NCBI GenBank assembly: GCA_040954595.2 | Contig: CM082585.2 | Span: 7,812,001-7,876,000 of the forward strand | Direction: 5' to 3' | DNA from: Balanoglossus misakiensis | Lineage: Eukaryota; Hemichordata | DNA length: 64,000 bases | In this document: positions 20,301 through 33,893 of the stretch, one piece after another | Position numbering within the stretch: position 1 is the first letter of the stretch | How the letters are laid out: every line of letters starts with the position of its first letter | The notes under the pieces: model-generated | Databases searched by the model: none | What the model saw: only the letters and a program-made list of their open reading frames with translations | Told to the model about the DNA's origin: nothing | Program-made: the position numbers and the translations under genes

Positions 20301-23300
20301 TCATAGTATGTCTGATCGTTTGAAGAATGATCCGAGATATTATTAAAAATCAGAATGACACGTCCACATAACAACAACCAGCAGCAACAACAACAACAAC
20401 AACAACACAAGCTTGTACATTTCCACGCCCGCGCGCAGACGCCCCCGCGTTGATTTCAACATTGATGACGGCGATCCGGCACTCTTTTTACGTCCATGGT
20501 GACACTGACAGGGATCAAAACACAGCACGTGGCAAACACCCGCCTTCACCGAAACGCTGTCAAGACCAATGTATTGAATCTTGTTTATTGGTACTTAAAA
20601 TAGCGGGCACGTGGGTTAAACATTTTAACAGCTGTGTAATGGATAAACTGAATTAGACAGAGACCGTGAACATGACACCGAAACCTTTACCTGACATCAG
20701 GTCACGATCGCAGACGTACACAGCGACCTTCAACTGGCACATATGTTAGGCTGACCTTGACTCCTATCAGGCTGATGTATACCGCCCTCGGCGATATATA
20801 TTACATATTTCCTAATGACGCACGATTTTTATTAAAAGCCTTCAATCGCGTATCAAATGTGCCACAGGTGTACTTGCAAACCCGGAAGACTGGGTGGTTT
20901 TTTAGTTGTTTTTAGTTCGCAAAATTCAGATTAAGGTGATTATGACGTCGGGCTTGACACAATGAAAACTTAGCTGCCAAACGCCAAACAACGAGAATAA
21001 AAGGTTGAGCTATTTTCAAGCACCCGATAAAGCTTTTTTTCTAGCAATATACATATGTGCGTTTTTTCTGCTTCCACCAGCCGGTCGCCAACATGTCCGA
21101 TGTTGGTAATTCGATTTCCCTTTTCAAGGGCAGATTACAAGGTATCCCGCCGGAATAAAAGAAGCCGGCAAATGAGAGAGACGAGGCGATCGACTGTGAT
21201 GCAAAAATCGTTGATTCCCCGAGTCTTTCAGTCGGTCGAAGAAGTCAGTCACGACTCAGAAATTAAATGAGTTCAACTCTAATGTAGGTTCACTGAAATC
21301 GATTTTTGGGGGCAAAATTAACCGGAAATTGAATTTTACAGGGACGAGGGCAAAATACTGGTACAGTATTATCAAATGCGTGATACGTCTGACTTGTAGT
21401 GTAGCCTGAAAACTGGCGAAAATCGCGCAAAGTTTCCCGTTCTGAAGTTACTAATGGATAAGATGAGTTGCCTTGTCACGTGACCTTTGCGTGCGCGCGC
21501 GCGTTCGATAGTGGACATGCGCGTTTTCTACGCACTTTTGTCTCGACTTCTCAAGAGGAGACTATTTCTTGCAGAAAGAAACTCAGCTACTTTTCGTGCG
21601 TCGTGGAGAGAAAAAAGCGCGATGTAAAATAATCCAATTATAAAATAATACTAACACTGACCCGGTCACCCAAAGTGTCGAGGCTTTGTAAATAGCGATA
21701 ATGAGATTAATTCCGCCGATTGTTATATTATTATCATTATTAAATTGTTGTAATGCCAAAGCTCAAATCCCGCTGAGATTTCACCAGCGAATGCACTTCA
21801 TTTCATCGCAGGCGGTCTTTGTGGGTAAACTATAATTAACTGAATACTGCATTTTACTTTTTCTTTTTTTACTCAGACAAGCTGTGTCGAAAGGGGCGGG
21901 TAGCCATGAAAGTGATACGTTAGGTATACTGACATCATCGCAACTGCCACGCACAGATGACACGAGGTTCCTATTTCCAGCCATTTTATTCGCGATCGTA
22001 AATTAGCGCCGCCCGCTACAGTGTTAAATCCGGAATGTCAACGGGCAATTTACACATGACCTCGGGCGACCTCAAGCTGTAAACCACCACGCTATGACGT
22101 CACGGTGTTATTTGACATTCGCCTTCTTCGCGTGAGAAACACGGCGTCCGCGTCGTGAAAAGTGACACTTTCGCGACGCGCTACGCACGGAATGGTAATT
22201 TCTTTGACAGTGACTGCACGCATGCAACACACGCAGACGAAAGTCTTTCAGTAAGTAGGTCCAATTAACCGACAGATGTGGTGTTTGCAAAAAAAAAATC
22301 TTGCGTGTTTTATTTTCTGTTGGAAAACCGGACACCAACCCCACGCTGGTTGGAAACTGCTACCCTTGTTTGGAAACTTTCAAAAATGTCTGCCGACGCG
22401 TCGGTAAGATCTAAACGTTGATCCGATGAACTGATGGAAAAAAACCGCACCGGTTCACGGAAGAACCAGTACAACAGATCTGACCCTCGGGTCACGGACT
22501 ATTAAAGTTTATTGTTTCAACGGGATCGAAAGAGTCAACTTCGTTTTAGCGATGTCACATCCCCTGTGATTTTGTATACAACTATGAAAGTATATTTTAT
22601 AATCTGGCTAGACCACAGTAGTAACTTGTGATGAATCGTATAAATGATACTACTTTTAATACCACACGGGGAACGGATAGGCAGAGTTCGTATAAGAGAC
22701 ATATAAGCCTATCAGGGTTAATACTTTACAAGGACAAACTTAATACATGTATTATAATACCCACATATATCCGTATAAATCCGTTCAATAGGTCATAGCT
22801 ATATATAAACGACAGCTTGCAAATCCTCCTATCCTCACTTCAATCCCCATGGTTTTTTGAAGAAGAAAAAGTTGCACAATTACACTGACTTATCTTTCCT
22901 GCCGGCGATTTGCGTTGTTATAGAAAAAAACATATGTTAAAACTGCATACAGAAAGAACATTGTCACTTTAAACCAAGGATTGCCGATAAAGCTGAACTG
23001 GTGTGCATGACCTACTTCAGGAAATATGGACGAACGTGTCTATAAATAGATGCCACAGAGTGTAAAAGTTGAACGGGCGCGATGATTCACACGTGCACCA
23101 TACATGACAGATACATCCGCCATCTTGAAATTCTGTCGAATACATCTATCATCATCTATACTGCTGGACAGAAATCTATTTCAAGTGGCACTCCCATGAT
23201 GTAGGTTTTGAGGCTTATTTTCCATATCAAATTATGCGATAACGGAGTACGTGTAAAATTGACAAAAACAGATTGATGTCATTGGCAGTAAACCAAATCA

Positions 23301-23480
23301 CACTCGAAGTCATTTGATCTGCGCGTACTGCGTGCGTCCAAATATTTTTATTTGCTGGTTGACCATAGTACGCGCCCGTGATCTGACAGTTTTATTATAA
23401 TTGCTCACTCATCTTCTGGTTAGTTTTGAGGTCAAGTGTCGTACTCCAATTTTGACAGCGCGGGGCTGATTTTAAGCTGG

Positions 23481-23584
23481 CATTCATTCATTCATTCATT
23501 CATTCATTCATTCATTCATTCATTCATTCATTCATTCATTCATTCATTCATTCATTCATTCATTCATTCATTCACTCACTCATT
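23481..23584. repeat. (CATT)n microsatellite, about 26 units
   Basis: About 104 bp of almost pure CATT tetranucleotide, ending in a few CACT variants. Not coding. Confidence 0.95.
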
Positions 23585-24830
23585 GTCACAGTGATTCTGT
23601 TTTGATGTAAACACGAGTTTCCCTTATGTCAATCAACAACTGAACGTCCACCGCTTTACTTCTGAAGGTACAGTCATGTAATTGTCATGACAAACGAATG
23701 TCTATGGTACATCTAATAGGGCGGATCTGTACATCACTGAGGGTATACACGATAATCAAATTATTGGAAAATGGAAGTGTACATTTGATAACTTTTGTTT
23801 GATTTCGTCTGCCTTAATAGAAATAATTTCTGTAACAATTCCAGCACGATGAATCGGATGGATTTATGCGCAAAGTTTGAGTTTTCAGTTAAAAGTTTTG
23901 GAAACAAATTAATTTCCACACGGAGGCGACCAAGTGACGTCAGTCGACGTCTCATTCAACTTTTCGTTTTGAAAAGGCAGATAAATATCCTGCCTCGAAA
24001 AGGTTTAATCGAATTAGTCTTCATAAAGGCCCATTGATTTTTCTTAAAAGCCGACATTTCAGGCTTGAATATTAGTTAAAACCAAAATAGTCGATAAGAC
24101 CAAAGATTTTAATGGGCCAATGATCTCTTGTTCCTTTGATTTGAGTCATTTTGTATATTCAATATATATCTTGGCCAGATTCCATAATTGTGTTTGTTTG
24201 CTTTGAATTACATCCCTATCGCATTTCAGACTCTTTGAAATCAATCGATGGGTTTCAGGTTTGAGAAGGCGATCATACGCTGCATTAACTTTCACGTATC
24301 AGAAATAAACTTGATCGTTAAAACCGAGGAGCGTGGCAAAGCGCCCACTCCAGAAAACAACTTCGTCATTTCTTTGTGACGGTCACCGTAATTTGGTAAA
24401 ACCGCCCGGGAGGCATTGGTTTGAAAGTCTCAGCCTCGGTGGTGGGCGTCTCAATCATGTGTTATCAAATTTGTCAATCTATGGGATAAATAGGTATTAT
24501 GAACAGCGCTTTTGATGAGATGAAAATGAACCCTTCTCGTGCGTCATAGCCAAGCAATGTTGTCGCGATTTTTTTGTAAACATGAAAGGATCGGAGGGGC
24601 CGCAACTTCATTAGAATCAAGGAAAACAGCAACTTGCAGGTTATGAGATGTGGCTAGGACTGTTAGAATGCCGTGATCACTAAGAAAAACACTGGAATAT
24701 ATGTAGCTGTTATCAAAGCGTGCAACCTGGTTGTATGGATACAGTATCACGCTAGACACACGGTATATGTTCAGACTCGCACGCATGATGTATATGGAGG
24801 TACATAAGAACAACTTTAAACAAGCGATAT

Positions 24831-24857
24831 ATTAAACGGGTGCCGCACCCGTTTAAT
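24831..24857. repeat. Perfect hairpin with 13-bp arms and 1-nt loop
   Basis: ATTAAACGGGTGC, one C, then its exact reverse complement GCACCCGTTTAAT. No T-rich tail or gene next to it explains the structure. Confidence 0.85.
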
Positions 24858-27592
24858 CGGCCTCTATACAAAGAGTATACACTATTATCGTCGTTTGCGT
24901 TGACAAGAGATAGCAAACTGAGACAAATGCAAGTAAAATGGCTTATTTGGGAAATAATGTGAAATTTGGCAGCTCATGGGGCTCAAACTTCGCACTAATC
25001 ACATAGATGACGCGGATCGGCCAAGGCTTCCCAGCGGACAGTCGCTATGCCCAGGCACAGAGCCAAGAGCGGAGAATGCCACCAGCGATCAGCTTGTCGT
25101 GGAATGCAGCTTATGGAGCAATTAGTCCAGACGCTGCACTCCTGGAGAAAATGCCCGCACACGCTCGCTGCGGTTTTAATATAACCAGATTAAAACTGCA
25201 TGCGTGAAGTGTGGTTCATCTAATAAATGCACTACCCCCTATACTTTGTATTGTTACAAAACACTTCTTAGGTTACTCGGTGAAATCACGTTCAAGTTCT
25301 CCCAGCAACCTAGGACGGGGGGGGGGGGGGTCGGTATTTCTGAATCAAGCAACGTAGTTCTCAAATGAGAGGGGGGGGGGTTGCCTTGGTGACAGGTGCG
25401 AAAAGGTCTTTTTACACAACACAGGAAAAGATCTTTTCCAAAATGCCTCTGTGTGAGGACTTTGAATGTGAAATTACTGGCCCTGAACATTTCACTACAA
25501 TCCATCAGAGGTAGAAAATATTCAAGTCATTTGGCGCTCTCCATTTTTGGCATTTTCTGTTTCTATTTTCTGCTCAATTCTCTTAATTCGCTTGATTAAT
25601 AGCTTTCTTAATGGGCCTAAGGAGAAAAGCAGGCTCTACATGACAGCCCGAAACTTGCCAATTGTCCCGGGGTTTCTGTCCAACGTATGGTCTTATGAGA
25701 CCTGTGTTATTTATTACGCCTGTATATTTCTACTGACATGTATCTAGGGGCAATTGTTGACGTCACAGAAAACGAGAGAAGAATTCATTAAAGGGGCAAT
25801 GCGGCTGTCTTCTTCCATTGCCAATGCCAAAAAAATTCTTCTCCGTAAACCGAACACCAATAATAGTTTTCCAGAACCCATGTCCGCTCTCTTCAGACAT
25901 ATTCCACCATTGTATTATTACCATGGACAATGGCGTCCTATTTTCAATTTATTGTTTGACGCTAATGGAACGGTGTTCCGTTTCGGTCGTGATCAAGAAT
26001 AATAGGAAAATTCATCATTATGCATCATACCCTGACAGCTTATAATCTTGTCATTAAAAATTTAGGGGTCGCATTATCCCTGTTTTAATGGGAGCAGTAT
26101 ATTGGGACATTTGTAACGATCACGCTGCAGCGGTGACGTCACCCAACGCCTCCCCTCACAAAATAACACGACATGGGGAAAATCCATTTTCCCCGCATCC
26201 ATTCTGAAGTATCCGCAAACACGCCGCACGAGCCGGCCATTGTCCTGTGAATGAGGCATTTTCGCATGAGTGTACATGCTCGATTTTAATAACATAATTA
26301 TCGATTACAACCGACCTCCACAAGGGAAACTCGACTCAAAGACGAAGCCTGAAAAAATTACAACAACCTCGTTTAATGGATATCGCAAACAAATTATCTG
26401 ATGCCGTACGGACGCGGTTACAATGAAATTAATGTACGCCTGGAATTACTTTCTTTCATCGGCAGAATTAGAAGAAACAGGACAATAAGCATCGTTTGTA
26501 CGACAGATATTATTCTAGCACTCTTGTCAACATTAATATCACAAACACATCGAGCATACATGTATATGGTGACGTGACGCTACTCTTGTAGCGGCGAATA
26601 TCACATTAGTTGTGGTATAAATGTGAAATGCTCTTAGAATCCAATTACTTGAAAGCATCCTCTATGAAATATCGGCACAAACACTTATTTTATACGGAAA
26701 GTAATCCGCTAATTCCGCTGTAAATTCGCTGAATGAAAATGGAGTCAGAGAACGATCGATAGAACTCCTCTAACGCTGAAAATGCATTAATAGAGTTAGT
26801 AACTGGATTTCTGAAAAGCACTGAACTAAACTTATTATTTTCATCTCCGACGTCAGTACTGTACAAACAAACGGTCGTCATCGATCCATTTCCAAAAAAA
26901 TGGCGGAAAATTTTGGCAGACTATATATTGTCCCGAAATTCCCGATAGTGAACCTATACGTGTGAGGAAATGTTCGATAGACGGAAACATCGCTAAACGG
27001 ACAGAGCAGCCATTAAATTTTTTCCGTTGACAGACAGCGCACAAGAATATAACTGCGATTTTAGTAATTTCATGGTGTCAATGACGCTTCGAACATGTAA
27101 GCTGTCTAGGAGAGAGCCGATGATTATTTTCAAAAGCGATTAGTCATTAAATCGACGACATTGTTACACTAAAAGGCACTTACAGTTATTGAAAGTCAAT
27201 ATTGAACCATATACACATCCGAGAAGTTACGAACTATATCCGCACTCTTTTTTTAAAAAACTGTTAGGCTAAATTCGAACCAATTGTCTTTTGTAAGACA
27301 TGTAAATGATAAACGAGTTAATTAAAAGTGTCAGAAAAACAAGTTTCCCCGGCTTTGCTGGGCGATAGTTAATTGTACATCACATGAACGCCAAGGCCGG
27401 TAGCTGGTAGCTTAGCTGAGTCGTAGAAGGACGACTTTTGTGTATGCCACAGGCAATGGTCGTAGCGACAATCGTCAATTCCATGTCCAATCATCCATAC
27501 ACATGTGGCCATTGTAAGTCTATTGTGCCGAGCCTAGGCCAAGCGAGGACGCAGCTTCAAAATGATGTCCCCTTCTCCGTCACTTGACCTCC

Positions 27593-28084
27593 TCATCCTC
27601 CCGCGACTATCTTCGACTCCTGTTCCAGAATCCGAAAGCACGTCGCTAAGGTCTTGGCCATCTTGTCGGCCCGCTTCCGACTGCTGCACAGAAACACGTC
27701 GCAGCGCAGCAGGTCCTCGTTCCAGCACGTGAAGGCGAACACCTTCGGCGCCGCCGCCGACGTGCAGTAGCCGATGTCTTTGACAGATATCCGGTACGAG
27801 TTCTGCGAGTTCTCCGGCTGCACCTCAACCTCGAGTCCCGGCTGGTCGATGATCACGGCGCACTTTTTGCTGGCCACGTCCCCGAACCGGTAAGCAATCC
27901 AAAGTTCCTGCGCTATGTACGACACAAACGACGGGTCGACGATCGGTCCCTCGATATCGGCGCTTCCCAAGTACTTGCACTGGTGGACTTTGACGGCTAA
28001 GGGTTTGCTGTCGTCATTTTCGTGTCCTTTCGCGCGAGTGAGAACTCTCCGCAACTTCGCCAGTGACATCTTTCTGTTGGCCAT
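27593..28084 (-). CDS. Stand-alone PTB/PID-domain protein (163 aa, intronless)
   Basis: A single uninterrupted frame runs from ATG (28084) to TGA (27595-27593). The start context AACTATGG is acceptable, and a frame extends upstream without another ATG. The sequence fits one phosphotyrosine-binding/PID fold: a first strand and helix (VKVHQCKYLGSADIEGP, then FVSYIAQELW), middle strands GLEVEV and YRISVKDIGYCTSA, the typical PKVFAFTCW strand, and a C-terminal helix RADKMAKTLATCFRILEQE. Nothing follows the domain except five residues, so it is a bare PTB, unlike most larger adaptor proteins. PTB domains bind NPxY-type tails of membrane receptors or phosphoinositides at the inner membrane face. 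I do not recognise the exact subfamily. Codons are GC-rich relative to the surroundings. A CpG-rich segment at 28260-28440 may be its promoter. Confidence 0.8.
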   Translation of the reverse strand: MANRKMSLAKLRRVLTRAKGHENDDSKPLAVKVHQCKYLGSADIEGPIVDPSFVSYIAQELWIAYRFGDVASKKCAVIIDQPGLEVEVQPENSQNSYRISVKDIGYCTSAAAPKVFAFTCWNEDLLRCDVFLCSSRKRADKMAKTLATCFRILEQESKIVAGG

Positions 28085-28997
28085 AGTTACCGGTATCGGA
28101 GAAGAAAAAAAACTCTCGTACAATCTCTTTGTTAATCCCGGGCTCTACTTGCAGGGCATCCGTTGCTGTGCCGCACAACTCGTATAAGCTTACACGATGT
28201 CAACGGTGTGAGATCCTGTTGTTTTCTGTTCACAGCGCGAGCACAATCACGTTTTTATGCGGGCCCGGGCCCTGTATCATATTCGACGCCGGCCTCAACA
28301 CAAAAGTTCATTACCGACGAACGGCCTCGACCCGTGTTGACGATTGTTCCGCTGAGGTCCCCCTTTTTTCTCCCACCGCCGCTCTCTCGCTCGCACAACT
28401 AAACCGGAGGACGGCGCACACAATAACCGCCGAGCACATCTGTTGAGATGTAAATGAGAAATATTGGAGCATGCCCTGAAATCAATGAAATGTAATTTGA
28501 CGTCATAAATCGTGACCTTTCACCCAAGCGTCATAATACGTATATATGTATATCGCTTATGTATGTATGTCTCACAACTGTGTGTATCGTGTTGTAAATT
28601 AACAATATTTTTACGTCGTTCGACGTGACGGGTCTGTTTTTCAAGCGTGCCATATCTTCGACCCATGGGAAGTCAATCTTACATCACTGAGAATCAACGA
28701 TGTAAAACATGCGGTGTTTTCTAAGCTTAGCTTGCAGACACATACAGAAGTAGAAGTCAGATCACACGACCCTGAACAAGCCAGACCTATTTACTAGTGA
28801 AAGGATATATCCCGTTTTCCTGCACCCCTCCCCTTTCCCGACAGTTAGTGTTCCTGACCTTTTCACACCACGCCGCAACCAGATGCCTCTCTCCCAAAAC
28901 ATCGGGAACACATTATCCTGACCGACAACTCGAATCCACGCACAGAGGAAGCGTCAATGACCGAGGAATCCCGCACTTTTGAAGAAATGTTTCAGCA

Positions 28998-29219
28998 GTG
29001 AAATTGTGTTGCATAGTTAAGTGCGGACAGCAAGACTCCGACAGAAAACTTGAGAAAGGCACTCGACACTGTCACATACTCCCCCACATAAAAAAAATAC
29101 TACAAACCATCTCATTGAAATCTCTTTCCAACTCAAAAGTTGCAAAGCGAGTTGGCATTGCGGGGACCTTCCTCTTGGTAGTATACAAAGACCATAACAG
29201 ACCTAGAACTACTGAATAA
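28998..29219 (+). pseudogene. THAP-like zinc-finger fragment (doubtful)
   Basis: The frame begins VKLCCIVKCGQQDSDRKLEK and continues GTRHCHILPHIKKI. This resembles the start of a THAP domain (C-x2-4-C, then an aromatic-rich ...R.P..KK). The second C-x2-H pair and the conserved Trp are absent. There is no ATG; the frame opens on GTG. THAP domains occur in P-element-type transposases and in host DNA-binding proteins, so this may be an eroded remnant. Low confidence. Confidence 0.2.
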
Positions 29220-32200
29220 AGACCAAACAAGAGCATAACACGAATGAACACGACCGAAAATATAGGTTAGAACAATCACTAGCCTTTGAAGCGGAGAGTT
29301 ATTAAAGGTTAACAAGAACAGTTCGTGTCAATCTGCAAGGTTACATCCTATTATCTATACAATGGCTGGAAATACTCGTGAGAGGATATTGACTTAGCGT
29401 TGTAATGAAAAAAGGTCAAGAAAGTCCCCTTTACATGACTTCAGGGTCATTGCTGTGAGATCACAAACTGCCTCAGGGAATATTAGGTTTACACATCGTA
29501 AGCGATTGGCGTTGCGTTGACATTGGTCCCGATAAGTGATCGAAAACACTTGGTTTTTAAATCAGTGGGGAGAGAGGGGCGATGAGAGGGTGAGGAAGGA
29601 AGAGTGTTCTATGTGACGTGAATACAATCTTGAAAAAATGTTGAGGTGTGTGTTATAGTCAGACCTACAGAATCTAGCTTTCAGCAGATGTCCGAGTGAA
29701 CACCACCTTCGGACCAAATTAGTTCCGTCTTCATAGTACAAATGCATACAAATGCATACCTTTTAATGGAAAAATTAATGAAACTGACGTAATTATCGGA
29801 ATATTTTCATGGCCGACCGGGCTCCATTGCGATTGGATAGTCCCCAACAAAAAGTGATGACGTCACATGCATGTACACATGCACAGAAAGCGACTGAGAC
29901 CGAGTGAATGCGTTCTCGTGGGGGAAAAGGTGGACAGCCTTACCTATACGAAGCGAGAGTCCGGTTTCAAATGCCGGGACAGAATATAGATAAGCTGACA
30001 ATCTCGTTTCTTAGACACCAAGATTATACAATAAGCACAGACACGAAGGACAAAACTGCATAGCAACACATGAAGATGTGGTTGTAAGATGCTCGGTATT
30101 AGAAAGTGACTTAGGCCTAGAAGTCCATTGACACAGTTCTTTTAATATAAACCCTTTTTAATAGCTTATAATGGTTGTCTAAGACCTCATTTCTCTAATT
30201 GAACATAACCTTGTGACGTCAAAACTTCTTGGGGGGAATATTTAATCTGCTAAGATGCAAAACTAACTCCACTGCCATGCTATTTCGAGGCCTGGGGTTT
30301 AAGGTCCTGTCATTTCCAGGGACCCTTTTATATTGAAAAAGATGAGAGTGGCGAATGTTAATATCGCCATGATCGATTGCAAATGAACATGCCGTTGGTT
30401 GTTGCCGCGTGTCTGTCAGCACTTTAATACAGAAGTAGACGCTGCATGTTCGATGTCTGGGGCTGCTAATACTTGCAAAGACTTCCTACATTCAAATAAT
30501 CGTTTCTGCGGTCCATCACACTCCTTTTAATAACATTGCGGTGTTGGAAATGCGCTGGTTTTAAAATGAAAGCACAGCCAGAAAACGAGGCGACGTATCC
30601 AAGCGCGATTTTCGGCACAGCATGAAGTGAATTCTTAATACGAGCAACTCAAGATAAAAGACCTTCGCCCAACTGAGTTATACGAATCCTCCAGAAGAAA
30701 CTGCCCATCGTCGGTACGTATACGCCATAAAGTTAAACCAGCTCATGGAAATATTGTGACATTTTTAGACTAAGTACAAATACTTACTGCGTGAGTTATG
30801 ATATTCACGGCTACATTTCTGCAGACCCGGGTGAATAAATCGTGCACATATGTTTAAGGCTAGCGTGAACCTCAGACCAAGCGCCCTGCATGCAGAAGTC
30901 CTGATCGAGTATGGCGGAAACTCTCCAATTATGCGGCGAGGCGGCTGCCACAAGTGTTCCGATGCAATGACGCAATTCGACCACGAACAACTGGGGATCT
31001 CATCAATAACGGGCGGCGTGGCTGTGGTCTGTGTGTTATTTATTAACAAGCTTGTCGTGTATATATATATATATATACGTTGCACTTTTTGACGCGTAGT
31101 GTTGTCATGGCCACGATGTCATTCAGCGCTTATCTATTTTGCTTTGCTTTGAAAATGGAATCCTGGTCGAGGCTGGAGACGTATCTGTCGACATACAGGC
31201 AACGAAGGCCATCAGAAATCACTATTTTCCCTGTTTTTGTTTTGATAGGCTACTTTGATTTCACATTTCCAGACATCTCACCCCCCCCCCAAAAAAAAAC
31301 GCATTCGACAATTTCTCCCAACAGATAGAATGCTCGTATAATATTGAACGATCGCTGTGGATATGTGCGCTATTTCAAGCCCGTTATTATTACATTAATA
31401 ACTGTAATATCCATTAACCTTGCCTAAAATCATCATTATTGTCTTAATAGCTCAAGCAGGAACGCATCAAAATGACGGGAAACCGAGTTTCTGACTTGAA
31501 AAGGTCACGGAATAGAGCAAACGCGTATTTTTAAATTTAATTTTCTATTTTAATATACACGGCGGAGTGATCCATCTTTAATTCGCGTGACGCCTTTCAT
31601 CTAAAACCAAACGAGGGCCCTCTGACCTCATCTCAAGAGGTTGATTTTTTCAATTCGAAGTCAATTATTCTCTCGGCTTTGACAGTTTTCATCAATTATG
31701 ACTTCATACTCAATGTTCGATGAAATCGCATTTTGCTCACGATTCAAAGATCAGCGATCTCATTTTGATTGGCAGGTGAAAGTAACGGCCAGCGATATTT
31801 CATCAAATTTTAACAAGCCTATTCAAATCTCAATTTTAGATAATACAGTTTCGATCTACTAATATTTCTGTACACTGAAGGCTTTTCACTTCTCCTCGAT
31901 GAAAAGAAATGTCAACAATATTTAAAGGAAAATTTTACATGGCTCCGGTGACAAAGTTAACAGTTCAAATACAATGGTCGTTCCGATGCTTTTCGCACCA
32001 CACAGTAAAGATATCTCGGAAATTTCTATTTTTATCTTCAACTTTTAGTTAAAGGGGCAAAGTTGCTCACTGACTATCATTTGATGTTTTTTTTAATTTT
32101 GTTGCACGTGGACAATTAATTACATAAACAGTGACCTGCATAATATAATAACAATACCTCTTACTTTTCCATAAACATAGGCCTATACCCGAAAAAAATT

Positions 32201-32376
32201 CTGAGTAACTAGACCGAATGACGTCATCCTGAGAGTCTTTACATCTTGATGTCTGTCCGTCCTCTCAAATTACCAAAACTAATAACAAGCGCAGCTGAAC
32301 TCAACGGCGTGGTGTCAACCAGAAAAAGTACTCCAGGCTTCAGCCTGTTTTGTTAACCCTCGCTATACCGCAAATG

Positions 32377-32500
32377 GTTAACCCCTAGAACCCAGTGGCG
32401 GTAACCCCTGGAACTCAGTGGCGGTAACCCCTGGAACTCAGTGGCGGTAACCCCTGGAACCCAGTGGCGGTAACCCCTGGAACCCAGTGGCGGTAACCCC
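32377..32500. repeat. 23-bp minisatellite, about five units
   Basis: Tandem units close to GGTAACCCCTGGAACCCAG followed by TGGC. The first unit is more diverged (CTAGAAC). Minus-strand frames that cross it show a Gly-Tyr-Arg-His-Trp/Leu-type repeat (for example SRGYRHWVPGV) but look like passengers. Confidence 0.9.
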
Positions 32501-33869
32501 GGGTCTGTCCGAAGCTTTGGTGTCGTCGTTCCGGTGAAAACGTGCTGTTGACGCAACCATATGTGCGGATTTTTCCACAGGCCCTCGACACCGCGATCGC
32601 ATCCGATTTCGCAAACATTGACGAGAACATGAAAATAACTACACTGATAATTAAAGCAACTGTCAGAATGATTCGAACACTAAAGTTGTTAAGTATCTAA
32701 CAATACCACTCGCAATGTGCGTAATCTTCAAAGGAAAACTTTCAGGAACTTTGATCAGTGTTTTACCATAAACTTTCATCAGGTCAGCGTTATCCCTATT
32801 ACAGTCTCTCTGCAATCTTCCCCGGTGGAGAAGTTTAGACATGCACGCTATAATGGACACAGGCGGTCTGATGGAGTTCATCAACCTTGTCATAATTGTA
32901 TTCACTAATTCTGGGCTCTGACATGGAAATAAAAATATTACAACCAACCCTGATTTCTTGTACCCATCACTGATAGTTGCAAACACGAAACCAAAGTTTT
33001 CAAATGATGAGCGAAACGCAACCTGACAAAGTACCAAAATACCAATCGGCTAACACGCTGACAGCTTCCAAAGAAACACATCACGTATATAGATACTTAC
33101 ACATACAGCTAGAAGTCATGGCAATGAATGTACGTGTTTTTGGCAAGAGCACAAGTCAGATGTATATCTAGGACGATGACATACTTTGTTACGGAGTCAC
33201 GCACAACTATAACAAAAAGCCCAGATTTTTTAACTAGGTTTAACTTTTTGAAGAGTTTGTCCACTTCCTTAATGCGTCCTATTGGGCGGGCATTTAGTTC
33301 TTTAATGTGTCGGGGATCCCAGGGTGAAGTGAGGTCGTGGGAAAATCCGCCTGTAATTATAAGCCCTGCGCGACCAGGCAAGAGACAATCGCGCACGCGC
33401 AGAATCTCAAATCCTGCCAAATTCGTTCTCTTTCAGCGAGTACATTGAAACAGTCACTTGACTGCGAATGAAATGAACACCATGCAAATGCATGTAACTT
33501 TCATGTCCGAGTCCTCACAGAACTTCTAAAAGTGGTACTTTGCTGTTTATTCTGCTAGGACTGACCATTACAAGCCCACTGCATGAGCTTTCCACCGTAA
33601 CTGTAGCCCACACGCCAAATGAAAAGATAACACAGTGCTGAATGTAATACGAATGGAATTCGACATATTGGCGCGATGCTGGTCCAAGGGAGATAATGTT
33701 GATGAAAAATCTCTCGTTGGACGCGTGCACTTTAGGTGCCTTGAAAACCCACCCACCTTGAGGGCGCGTATTCCTCATACCATTACGTGGCATTTGTTGA
33801 TTCTGATCAATCAAGTTCAGACTACGAGGGAGGGATTTTTCTCAAGCAATATCTGAGTGTGCTTATTGA

Positions 33870-33893
33870 ATCATAGACAGTACTGTCTATGAT
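33870..33893. repeat. 24-bp perfect palindrome
   Basis: The 12-base arm ATCATAGACAGT is followed directly by its reverse complement ACTGTCTATGAT, with no spacer. Confidence 0.9.

Larger units (their letters stand above)
19531..27592. other. Intergenic region, no gene recognised
   Basis: I see no conserved exon in this 8-kb stretch. It holds simple repeats and a CpG-rich, promoter-like patch near 21470-21540 with a GTCACGTGAC at 21475-21484 followed by a GC-alternating run. It also contains G-runs at about 25318-25330 and 25371-25380, and a perfect 13-bp-arm hairpin at 24831-24857. The 3' UTR of the minus-strand PTB gene must lie at the right end, but I cannot place its poly(A) site. Confidence 0.5.

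Noticed and set aside
31061-31078. TATATATA run as a TATA box
   Set aside because: It is a dinucleotide repeat, and no gene start follows on either strand that I can support.
32353-32630. Minus-strand GYRHWVPG-type repeat protein
   Set aside because: It is the translation of the 23-bp minisatellite. Because 23 is not a multiple of 3, the frame changes with each unit, and no splice or start signal supports it.
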